Source: JAACFF01 sp963701435
GTDB taxonomy: Bacteria; Chloroflexota; Anaerolineae; Promineifilales; Promineifilaceae
Assembly (NCBI GenBank): GCA_963701435.1
Contig: CAVPAL010000037.1
Location: 31,712-95,711 of the forward strand
Reading direction: 5' to 3'
DNA: 64,000 nt
Shown piece after piece: positions 18,048 to 27,129 of this stretch. How positions within the stretch are numbered: position 1 is the first letter of the stretch; each line of letters begins with the position of its first letter. The translations under genes were made by a program, and so were the position numbers. A model generated the notes under the pieces. That model had not been told where the DNA came from and searched no databases. It saw only the letters and a list, made by a program, of their open reading frames with translations.

Positions 18048-18141
18048 TTTTAGATAATCGGCAACAATATTTCAAAATTAGAATCGCTCTAAACGTCGCC
18101 GATTCCTCAAGGAAACCACAGTTCAAGTCCTTTGGGATTTC
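18048..18141 (-). repeat. Two-hairpin intergenic repeat, right arm intact, left arm truncated
   Basis: Read on the minus strand, this matches the element at 40521-40636: the shared run AAATCCCAAAGG(A/G)CTTGAACT, then TGGTTTCCTTGAGGAATCGGC and, about 45 bases on, GCCGATTATCTAAAA. GATTCCTC and its neighbour GCCGA pair with TCGGC ... GATAATC on the right arm; the left arm lacks its GTAAACC partner. It fills most of the gap between the quinate-dehydrogenase-like gene and the subtilase. Confidence 0.7.
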
Positions 18142-18156
18142 CGAATATTACGCAAT

Positions 18157-19704
18157 TTATTCCTGGCGCAAAACAAATGGTAGGTTCAGTGAAAAAGTTG
18201 TTTCCCCCGGCAAAATTGCTTCGAAGGCGCTAAACGCATCAATACGACCCCAACCATAAACATTATTCGGTACATCAGTTTCACTATCGCCGCCGCAGCC
18301 TTGCGGTGTTGTGCGCGGCACGGCCGTTTCCAAAACAGCCGCTTCTATGGCATCCACATCCCCGGCCAGGTCAGGATTAGCCGCAATCAACAGCACCGCT
18401 AACCCGGCCACATGTGGTGCAGCCATACTCGTGCCGCTGCTGAGGCCATAGGATCCGCCCGGATAGCTGGAAAAAATACTTACACCGGGCGCACTGATAT
18501 CTGGTTTAGCCGGACTGTTATCCCCTACTAACACCGGCCCGCGGCTGCTAAATCCGGCAATTTCGTCACTGCTGTCTGTGGCGCCGACAGTAAAGGAGGC
18601 GTCATAAATTGCCGCCGGCGTGGTAATGCTGCTGCAGCCGGGCCCAGAATTGCTGGCGGCATGAACCGTCAAAATCCCCGCAGCGCGCACATTTTCAACG
18701 ACCTGGCGCAAAACATCAGGCTCAGTGCAGCCTTCACCGGTTGGGCAGCTCCACGAATTGTTGATTACATGCGGCGACATGTCAGGCTCACCAGCAGTAA
18801 ATGGATTGCCCCCGGCCGGATAGGGTGCAATAAACCACTCGTAACACTCGCTATACGAAGCTGGACTGCCCCACCCTTGCTCCATATTGCGGCAGCCTAT
18901 CCAGCGCGCGCCTGGCGCAACGCCAATCTGCTGTCCGGCGCCATCATCACCAACCATCGTGCCCATCGTGTGTGTGCCATGTCCGTGATCATCACAAGGC
19001 GCTGTTATGTCAAACCCGCAGGGATTGCCTGGCGCTGTGTTGGGGTTGTCGCCGTGGATTGCATCATGCCAGTTGTAGGAATGGACGGCCGTTGCGCCGT
19101 CCCAGCCGCGATATTGCGTCATTAACGCAGGATGATCCCATTCAAAACCGGTATCCTGCCCGCCGATTACGACACCCTGACCGGTTACGCCTTCGGCCCA
19201 AACGGCCGGCGCGTTTATTTTTTCCACGCCCCACGCAATGGCAGCCAAACTTTGGGTTTTTTGCTGCGGGGCAATGACGTCTAGCTGCACGGTGGGATTG
19301 GCATGAATGCGGGCTACGTCCGGGCGGCGCGCGAGCTTTGCAATGAAAGCGGCGTCCCCTTGCGCAGCGATCATATTTGTTACCCAAAACTGACGATACG
19401 GAACGCCGGCAGCTTCTAACTCATCAACAAGAGGGGGCTGGGTTTGCCGCGCAACGGCCGTTAGCCGCGCATACACAAACGCGCCCTTAGCCTCCTTAGT
19501 TGCTAAACTTTCGGCGCCGCTCAGATCTGCCTGTGTGTTTAAAAAAACAATGAAATCGACCGGCTCTGCTGAGGTCGTAATTTCTAATAAGGATTCATCC
19601 ACTTTTTGTATCCACTCTGCTTGCGCGCGCGTACGGGAACCCCAAAAAATTACGCTAAAACTTAACAGAATCATAAATAACAAAAGATTTTGTTTCTGCA
19701 TCAT
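18157..19704 (-). CDS. Secreted subtilisin-like serine peptidase (S8)
   Basis: From the ATG at 19704 the protein has 515 residues; a GTG at 19725 would add seven. A signal peptide (QNLLLFMILLSFSVIFWG) leads to an inhibitor-like propeptide (about 30-150) and an S8 domain with the full triad: Asp in GGQDTGFEWDH, His in DDHGHGTHTMGTM, Ser in SGTSMAAPHVAGLA, plus the oxyanion Asn in AASNSGPGC. Several cysteines suggest disulphides outside the cell. The C-terminus FSLNLPFVLRQE resembles the LP-V motif of two other secreted proteins here. It is likely an extracellular protease for protein use. Confidence 0.94.
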   Translation of the reverse strand: MMQKQNLLLFMILLSFSVIFWGSRTRAQAEWIQKVDESLLEITTSAEPVDFIVFLNTQADLSGAESLATKEAKGAFVYARLTAVARQTQPPLVDELEAAGVPYRQFWVTNMIAAQGDAAFIAKLARRPDVARIHANPTVQLDVIAPQQKTQSLAAIAWGVEKINAPAVWAEGVTGQGVVIGGQDTGFEWDHPALMTQYRGWDGATAVHSYNWHDAIHGDNPNTAPGNPCGFDITAPCDDHGHGTHTMGTMVGDDGAGQQIGVAPGARWIGCRNMEQGWGSPASYSECYEWFIAPYPAGGNPFTAGEPDMSPHVINNSWSCPTGEGCTEPDVLRQVVENVRAAGILTVHAASNSGPGCSSITTPAAIYDASFTVGATDSSDEIAGFSSRGPVLVGDNSPAKPDISAPGVSIFSSYPGGSYGLSSGTSMAAPHVAGLAVLLIAANPDLAGDVDAIEAAVLETAVPRTTPQGCGGDSETDVPNNVYGWGRIDAFSAFEAILPGETTFSLNLPFVLRQE

Positions 19705-19715
19705 TTTCCTATTGT

Positions 19716-21560
19716 TTATTGCCACTTAAAATTGGCCGGCAGCAGCCACAGGGGACGGCCGTTTAGCTCAGAAAGCCAATCACGCGATAGGATCCAGGTC
19801 ATTTCTTGTGCAGCTTCATACGCCTTGGGTAAAACGTACCCATTGCGCCGGCTGTACAAATTCACAACGCGCACGCTGTGAGAATCATCCACAGACAAGC
19901 CAGCGATTTCCGCAGCGCACTGCACCGCCGCAACAAAATCGCCGTGGCTGTCAACCAGGTTTTTTTCCAATGCCTGCCGTCCGGTTCAAACCCGCCCTTC
20001 ACAAATCGGATCAAGCGCATCAATCGGAATATTGCGGCCGTCAGAAACGACTTGCTTAAATTTCTGGTAGCTGTCAACAATCCCGTCCCAAAAAATTTGC
20101 CGCTCATGCTCGGTCATAGGGGTCAAATCATTGTACAGGCCTGCATTTTGGCCGCGTTTAATACGCACCGGTCGTATTTTCAATTTATCATTCAGTTGCT
20201 GGATATTGGGGCGTCCGGTGATGACGCCAATTGAGCCGGTTATCGTTGCCTGCTGGCTCATGATATGCCGGGCGGCAGCCGCCACATAGTAACCACCGGA
20301 TGCGGCCGTATTGCCCATGTATACCAAAACCGGCTTTTTCAGGTTAAGCCGCTGGACTTCACGCCCTATCAGGTCGGAGGCCAGCGCAGCCCCGCCGCCT
20401 GAATCGACATGAAAAATTAACGCTGCCATATTATCCTGTTTTTCTGCCTGACGCAGCAGCCGCACCAGCGTCTGTTCACCCGCAGCGGCGCCGCCTAAAA
20501 AAGGAATTGGCAGCTCAATCGGCGGCCGGCGGCTTGGCCCCATGACAATCAAGCCTTCTAAAGAAATAACACCAATGTATTGGCGTGTTTTGCGGCGTCT
20601 TTTTTCAAAGAGCAAGCCGGCTGCTTGTGGCCATGTTCTTATTTTTGCTTTTGGTTGCACGGAGGGTGATTGGGTTTTGGTTAATTCGGAAACGGCCGTT
20701 TCCTTATCGCTTTTCTCTTCCTCGCTCCTTTCCACCTGCTTCGCCAACAACAAAGGCAGTTCATCTTCATAGGCCAAGGCATCCACAAGACCATGCGCCA
20801 ACGCCGATTCGGCCGTAAGTGGAGCCTGATCAATGAGCACTTTAAAGACCGCCGGTTCCATGCCACGACCGGCTGCCATTTCACCAGTCAGCATTTCAAA
20901 CTGATCATCAAGTAACCATTCAATCTGCTCCCGATATTCCGGTGTAAAATCATTATGCTGAAAAGAATCAAACGCTGTTTTATAAGGTGAAATTTGCACC
21001 ACATCCATTTGCACCCCAACCTGCTGCAACGCATCTTTTAAAAAAGTCACCTCGACCTGCAAACCCAACACGTCAAATTGTGCGCCAGGCGGAGCGATAA
21101 TCCGGTCAGCGGCCGTAGCAGCATAATAATGCGGCAAATTCAGGTAAGGTGTGTATACAACAACCTCTTTGCCGCCCTCACGCAACCTTTCCAGAGAGCG
21201 TCGGAAGTTTTGCAAAGTCGCCAAACCGCTTGAAAAACCATTAAAAACGAACACCACGCCTTTGACGTTATCGGCGTCAACGATCGCTTGTAAACGTCGA
21301 TTTAACTGCTCCAAACTGAGTGGAGCCGGAGGAAAGGGCAACTGGCGTTCAATGAAATTACGCCGTGACGCTGCCCGTTCAGGCAAGGCGCCACCGACGG
21401 GCATCACAATATAATCAAGTTTAACATGGCGCAATCGACGCAACCAGTTGCGCAATTGTACGCCTGCACCGGCAAAGCCGTCCCTTATTAATTGCCAAAT
21501 TTCTTTTGGTTTACGCAGCAGCCAGCGCAAAAAACCGGGAGATTCTGTTGTTTGTGTCAT
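19716..21560 (-). CDS. sppA: Signal peptide peptidase SppA, long form, with in-frame UGA
   Basis: The ATG at 21560 is preceded by AAGGA. It is a two-domain SppA: the N-terminal half has the probable Lys general base (SPYKTAFDSFQ), the C-terminal half the Ser nucleophile (NTAASGGYYVAAAA) and TGSIGVITG. The frame is open to a TGA at 19986-19988, then continues in the same frame to 19716 (RQALEKNLVDSHGDFVAAVQ). The TGA stands where the conserved GRVWTGRQAL has Trp, so one G-to-A change explains it. SppA degrades cleaved signal peptides in the membrane. As read, the product lacks about its last 90 residues, after both catalytic residues. Confidence 0.88.
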
Positions 21561-21716
21561 TAAAAATCCTTCTGAAGGCAAAATTATAACGAATAAATTC
21601 AAATATAACCCTATCAACCTGTTTATTGCCAATACCCCTAAACTAAGTATAATCGGTGAAAATTTCCCCTTCTATGCATAAAAAGCAGCCGGGGTTTATC
21701 AGGAATTTGTAGGAAT

Positions 21717-22868
21717 ATGGTAGATAAAACAAGTGGCAATTCGAGCCACCCCATGGATTTTTTATTAGAACAAGAATTTAATCTCCCAACCGTAGGTGAA
21801 ATTCGCACGGGCACAATCGTCGCCCACCGTAATAATGAAGTGTTTGTTGATATTGGCGCCAAATCAGAAGGCGTAATTGACAATCGTGAAATTGGATCAT
21901 TAAGCCAGGAAATGCTAGAAGAATTACAAGTTGGCAACGAAGTACTGGTTTACGTCATTGATCCGGAGGACCAGGATGGAAATATAATCCTTTCCTATTC
22001 AAAAGCTTCCGAAGAAAAAGATTGGATACACGCGAAAGAGCTTTTGAAATCTCAGGATGTTTGCGAATGTGAAGTGGTTGGATTTAATCGGGGTGGTATT
22101 TTAGCGAATTTGGGCCTGGTTCGCGGATTTATCCCAAATTCCCAACTTGCCAAAAGCAGGAATATGGGCAGCGATCAACCTTCCCGGCAGCGCGCATTAC
22201 AAACGATAGTTGGCACTAAAATCCGCGTTAAGGTCATTGAAGTTGACCGCGAGCGCAATAGATTAATCATTTCTGAACAAGCAGCCAGCAAAGAAATTCG
22301 CGCAGAACGGCGGATGCAACTGCTAGAAGATACAGATGTTGGCGATGTATGCAAAGGACGGGTTGTCAATCTGGCAGATTTTGGCGCCTTCATCGACATC
22401 GGCGGTATTGAAGGATTGGTACATCTATCAGAATTAAGCTGGAAACGTGTCAATAATCCCTCTGAGTTGTTAAAGGTTGGTGATACTGTTGATGTTTATG
22501 TCTTAAGCATTGATGAAGAGCAACAACGAATTGCGCTAAGTATCAAACGCCTGGAAACAGACCCCTGGACTATCATCGATAAAACCTATCATGACGGTCA
22601 ATTGATTGAGGCAACTATTACCCGCCTGACAAAATTTGGTGCGTTTGCGCGACTGCAAGATGATTATCAATTAGAAGGATTGATCCACATTTCTGAAATG
22701 TCCGAAGACCGCATTGGTCATCCGCGTGAGGTTTTGAATTCTGGAGATACAACAATGGTACGAATCATTCGCATTGACCCAGAACAAAGGCAGTTAGGTC
22801 TCAGCCTGAGACAAGTTTCATCCGAGAAATATATAGAACAAGATATAGCTATGCTGAATGCTCTATAA
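21717..22868 (+). CDS. rpsA: S1-domain RNA-binding protein (30S ribosomal protein S1-like)
   Basis: The protein has 383 residues with four S1 domains, at about 22-93, 110-182, 199-269 and 285-356. Each has a recognisable OB core: GEIRTGTIVAHRNNEVFVDI, ECEVVGFNRGGILANLGLV, GDVCKGRVVNLADFGAFIDI and EATITRLTKFGAFARL. Four domains is usual for Gram-positive and Chloroflexota S1 homologues. It binds mRNA and aids translation initiation or RNA stability. It is divergent from sppA across about 156 bp. Confidence 0.92.
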   Translation: MVDKTSGNSSHPMDFLLEQEFNLPTVGEIRTGTIVAHRNNEVFVDIGAKSEGVIDNREIGSLSQEMLEELQVGNEVLVYVIDPEDQDGNIILSYSKASEEKDWIHAKELLKSQDVCECEVVGFNRGGILANLGLVRGFIPNSQLAKSRNMGSDQPSRQRALQTIVGTKIRVKVIEVDRERNRLIISEQAASKEIRAERRMQLLEDTDVGDVCKGRVVNLADFGAFIDIGGIEGLVHLSELSWKRVNNPSELLKVGDTVDVYVLSIDEEQQRIALSIKRLETDPWTIIDKTYHDGQLIEATITRLTKFGAFARLQDDYQLEGLIHISEMSEDRIGHPREVLNSGDTTMVRIIRIDPEQRQLGLSLRQVSSEKYIEQDIAMLNAL

Positions 22869-23009
22869 ATTTCCATAAGAAATGTTCGCAAACTGCTGGC
22901 GGGTGTAGTTTAATAAGATCAAAACTGTAATTTTAGCCGTGGTGTATCTGGATCATTTTGATTTTTCATAAAACCAGGTATATCAAATTAATAACCGAGG
23001 TGAGCACCG

Positions 23010-25541
23010 GTGAACTCTAAAAATTGGGAACGTTTTACGCAACGCGCTCGACGCGTTCTGAGTTTGGCTCAAGAAGAAGCCGAACGATCTAAATCATAGT
23101 TATATTGGCAGTGAGCATGTTCTTATTGGCCTCCTGCGCGAAGAAGGTGGTGTTGCTGGACGGGTTTTGCGTGAACTGGGCCTGGACGCAGTGCGCGTTC
23201 AAGCAATGGTCGAACGATTGTCTGGCGGGCCAGGCACACGCACCCCCTTCACAAAAATCGAGCTTTCCCCAAGCACCAAGCGTGTGCTGGAACTGGCGGT
23301 GGAAGAAGCACGTCGCATGGGTCAACATTACATCAGCACAGAGCATCTGCTTTTGGGTCTGGCCCGGCAAAATGAAGGGTCTGGCCATTGACGTTCTGCG
23401 TAAATTTGGCATTAGTGCGGAGCAGATTCGTCGTCAAACACGCCGTATGCTGCAAGGAAAGCCCAGTTGCGGCCAGCGAAAGCAGCGCCAGCTCCACACG
23501 CACGACGTTCAACCAAAAAAGAAAAGAGCAAAACGCCAATGGTTGATCAATTGGCAACAGACTTTACGGCGTTGGCTGAAGAAAGCAAGCTAGATCCCGG
23601 TCATTGGTCGCAAACATGGAAATTGAGCGCGTCATCCAAATTTTGGCGCGTCGCACGAAAAACAATCCTGCCTTAATTGGTGAACCGGGTGTCGGTAAAA
23701 CAGCTATCATCGAAGGGTTGGCGCAGCGCATTGTTGAAGGCCGTGTGCCGGAAATTCTGCATAACAAGCGTGTGCTTACAGCTCGATGTAGGCAGTCTGG
23801 TAGCTGGCACAATGTACCGCGGGCAGTTTGAAGAGCGTTTGAAGCGCGTGATTGAAGAGCTGAAGTCCAGCGATTCCATCCTTTTTATTGACGAAGTCCA
23901 TATGCTGGTTGGTGCTGGTTCAGCTGGCAGTTCAGTTGATGCAGCCAATATTTTGAAACCATCGCTGGCGCGCGGTGAGCTACAATGCATTGGCGCCACG
24001 ACGCTGGATGAATATCGAAAATATATTGAGAGTGACGCTGCCTTGGAACGCCGTTTTCAACCTGTGCATGTTGATGAGCCATCGCCTGACGAAGCTATTG
24101 AAATTCTGAAGGGCATTAAGGGCGCTTACGAGACAGCATCATAATCTTGTTTATTACGGACGAAGCGATTGAAGCGGCCGTTAATCTTTCTACACGCTAT
24201 GTTACAGACCGGTATCTGCCGGACAAAGCAATTGATTTGATTGACGAAAGCGCTTCGCGCGTGCGCATGTACCGCGTCCCCCAGCCAGCCGATGTGCGCG
24301 AAGCGTATGAAAATCTGCGTGATTTACGCGAAGAACGCGAGGCGGCCATTGAAAGAAGGCGCAGTTTGAAGATGCTTACTGAACTAGCGAGCGCGAAGAA
24401 GAATATTCAACGCCAGCTTGATCAACTGCGTGCCGGTGATGCAGAACGGCCGGATGATGCGAATGTTGACGGCTGAAGACATTGCCGAGGTATTGTCAAT
24501 GTGGACCGGTATTCCCGTATATCAGTTTACGGAAGAAGAATCTGCGCGGCTGTTACGCATGGAAGAAGAGATGACGACAGCATATTGTGGGGCAGGATGA
24601 AGCCATTGACAGCCATCTCTAAAGCCGTTAGACGCGCGCGCGCCGGTTTAAAAGATCCGCAGCGTCCAATTGGTTCATTTATCTTCCTCGGCCCAACAGG
24701 CGTCGGCAAAACGGAGCTGACCAAAGCGTTGGCGAAGTTCCTGTTTGGTAGTGAAGATGCACTTGTTCAGTTGGATATGTCGGAATTTATGGAGCGGCAT
24801 AATGTTGCGCGCTTGATTGGCTCTCCACCCGGATACGTTGGGTATGAAGATGCGGGCCAGTTAACAGAAGCCGTGCGCCGCCGACCGTACTCGATTGTAG
24901 TTTTTGATGAAATCGAAAAGGCTCACCCCGAGGCATTTAATCTCCTTTTGCAAATTATGGAAGAAGGACATTTGTCAGATGCGAAGGGGCAAAAAGTTAA
25001 TTTCCGCAACGCAATTATTATCATGACCTCAAATGTTGGCGCGGATACCATTAGGAATGGTCCCAATCTTGGTTTTGCTTTCCAGCGTGACGACATGGCG
25101 GAAGCCGAGGCGCGTTATAAAGAAATGCAGACGACGCTGACTGAACAATTAAAACGCGCATTCCGGCCTGAATTTCTCAATCGAGTTGACAAAATTGTTG
25201 TTTTCCGGCAATTACGCAAAGATGATATTCGCCACATTGTGGATATTATTTTAGCGGAAGTTAGTGTACGCCTTATCGAACACGATCTGATTTTGGAAGC
25301 CACGGATGCCGCTAAGGATTGGCTGGCTGAACATGGATACGATGCAGAATTCGGGGCACGGCCATTACGCCGCCTTATCCAAACTGAAATTGAAGACCAA
25401 CTTTCAGATGCAGTTCTGGCAGGCAAGTTCGACGATGGCGAACATGTTCTAGTCGATGTGGAAGATGACGCTATTGTCTTGCGCCACAAGGAAGGCATTG
25501 GCGAAGCTGAAATTGAAGAAGCGCCGCTTCCGATTGTTTAG
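23010..25541 (+). pseudogene. clpC: ATP-dependent Clp protease ATPase subunit ClpC, many frame breaks in 5' two thirds
   Basis: Pieces in all three frames assemble into a full ClpC: GTG start (NSKNWERFTQRARRVLSLAQ), N domain repeats, first AAA domain (GEPGVGKTAIIEGLAQRIVE, LFIDEVHMLVGAGSAG), coiled-coil middle region, then an intact second AAA domain from 24612 (FLGPTGVGKTELTKALA, VVFDEIEKAHPEAFNLLLQ, TSNVGADTIRNG) to a TAA at 25541. Clear single extra bases are at 23088, 23380, 23456, 23466, 23599, 23618, 23778, 24133, 24149, 24468, 24577 and 24611, with more at 24340-24407. Every one follows a codon's third base. ClpC unfolds proteins for ClpP. I believe the gene is intact in the organism. 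Confidence 0.88.
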
Positions 25542-25576
25542 TCTTTTGCAGCAAAACAAAATAAGTTTAGTAAAAA

Positions 25577-25606
25577 AATGTCCGCCTGGCAGCGGGCATT
25601 TTTTAT
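25577..25606. terminator. Bidirectional terminator between clpC and the O-antigen ligase gene
   Basis: AATGTCCGC (25577-25585) pairs with GCGGGCATT (25592-25600) with one G-T pair, flanked by A7 on the left and T6 on the right. It can end transcription from both convergent genes. Confidence 0.88.
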
Positions 25607-27055
25607 TTAACCGCTTTTTGTATCGTTTCCGGCTTGAATTGTCAAGACGCCAACGCGGGTAGCGGCCGTTGCCAATCCGATAAAAAACCAGAAAACCGTC
25701 ACCGCATGATGAAATTCTAAATTGAAGAGGTAATGATCCAAGACGCCGGCAACCAGCGCCCCCACTAACGCGGCGTGAAGGCCTAACCAAACCGCATCAA
25801 TCTCATCGTGATCCTTAAACCAAAACCGGTTGAAAAAAGCATATCCAAATACGGTCAGGATAATGGCAAAAAAGGCCGCTAATCCCAGCAAACCCATTAC
25901 CTGGGCAATTGTTAGATAGACACTGGCGACGCCCAGATAGATATCGATGTCCGGCGCGCCGGCAAACCCAACCCCAAACAGCGGGTAACGTTGGATCAGA
26001 ATAAAAGCATCTTTGTATTCCCCAAAACGCATCTGGGTCGCCAAATCCTGCCCCTGAAAGCCTTCCAGGAAACGGCCGACATACCCTTGCGTGACCGGTA
26101 ATAATAAAATTAGCAGCCCGACCACAGCCATGTAGGGCAATAAGCGCCGGTAACGTACCACAGCCACAAAGGCCAGACCGGCTGCGAGGCCCAACATTGC
26201 GCTGCGTGAAAAGGTGAGGATGAGCGCAACCAGCACGAGGGCCATAATGAGATAAATCAGCCAGCGGGAGAATAACGGCCGTTTCGCCGCCACCTGCGGA
26301 CCCGTCAGAGCGCCAATCATCAACAACAAGCCGCCCAGAACATTCGGATCAACCGACGTGCCAATAGCGCGCTCAGATAATTCCGGATTCTCTTCAATAT
26401 AGCGGATGACCCAACCGCCGGGATAACCAAGCCGCTGCAGCACAGTTAAGAATGAATTCGCGGTCGTTTCCGGCAGCAGCCACAAAACAATTGCGATGGC
26501 GGAAGCAGCGGCGCCGGCCAGCAGGATCACCTTGACCAGACGCGCCAGGCGCTCCCAGGTACGGCAGTAATCAATAATAACGAGGACAAAACCCAGACTG
26601 AGAATCAGTTCTGCAAATTTACGCAGCAGTGTTGGGGTTAAAGGGCCGTTACCGAGGCCAAAAATAAAGGCAAACAGGGCCAAAATGATGAAGATTAATA
26701 AAGGCAGCGTTACCGGCGCGGTGATAATGGTACGTTGTTTGCCGGTGACAATTCCCAAGGCCCAGACAACAATGACTGCGCCTAAAGCCATATCCAGAAA
26801 CGTGGGGGTCAAACCAATGTCAAATGGCAGCGTGGCAAAAGGCAGCAAACACACGACCGCAATCACGCCCCAAAACCCGACTTCGATGTCACGCAAAACG
26901 ATGAGCATGGCCAGCGCAGCCAGCAGCACGGCCGCAGCCGCGACGGGGCCGCCAAATGCCAGGATGAGGCCGCCAATGACAGCCGTCAGCCCGACAAATA
27001 TCCCCAGTCCCATTGGGGAGCGCGTGGGATTAAGGGTATTTCGGAGTGTGCTCAT
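25607..27055 (-). CDS. O-antigen ligase-like (Wzy/WaaL family) membrane protein
   Basis: The protein has 482 residues with roughly 11-12 hydrophobic helices and a larger extracytoplasmic loop around residues 335-370. The helix-loop segment LTFSRSAMLGLAAGLAF followed by VRYRR is typical of the O-antigen ligase/polymerase domain, and GEYKDAFILIQRYPLFGVGF is the downstream conserved segment. Such proteins polymerise or ligate lipid-linked glycans outside the membrane. It ends a minus-strand run of glycosyltransferase genes, so a role in exopolysaccharide or glycoprotein assembly is likely. Confidence 0.88.
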   Translation of the reverse strand: MSTLRNTLNPTRSPMGLGIFVGLTAVIGGLILAFGGPVAAAAVLLAALAMLIVLRDIEVGFWGVIAVVCLLPFATLPFDIGLTPTFLDMALGAVIVVWALGIVTGKQRTIITAPVTLPLLIFIILALFAFIFGLGNGPLTPTLLRKFAELILSLGFVLVIIDYCRTWERLARLVKVILLAGAAASAIAIVLWLLPETTANSFLTVLQRLGYPGGWVIRYIEENPELSERAIGTSVDPNVLGGLLLMIGALTGPQVAAKRPLFSRWLIYLIMALVLVALILTFSRSAMLGLAAGLAFVAVVRYRRLLPYMAVVGLLILLLPVTQGYVGRFLEGFQGQDLATQMRFGEYKDAFILIQRYPLFGVGFAGAPDIDIYLGVASVYLTIAQVMGLLGLAAFFAIILTVFGYAFFNRFWFKDHDEIDAVWLGLHAALVGALVAGVLDHYLFNLEFHHAVTVFWFFIGLATAATRVGVLTIQAGNDTKSG

Positions 27056-27129
27056 AAGTGCATCTTATCATATGCGTTTAGAATCGAAAACAAAGCATGA
27101 AATATTTTCAAGAATTTTCTGCGGTCTAC

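Noticed and set aside
19986..19988. UGA read as Trp by an alternative code, or as selenocysteine
   Set aside because: TGG is used for Trp throughout and TGA ends other genes here (for example rplK and thpR). The position is Trp in the family, not Cys, and I see no selenocysteine element.
1318..25541. Programmed frameshifting in rplA and clpC
   Set aside because: Many sites without a common slippery sequence, all after wobble bases with the synonymous alternative; known programmed shifts do not look like this.
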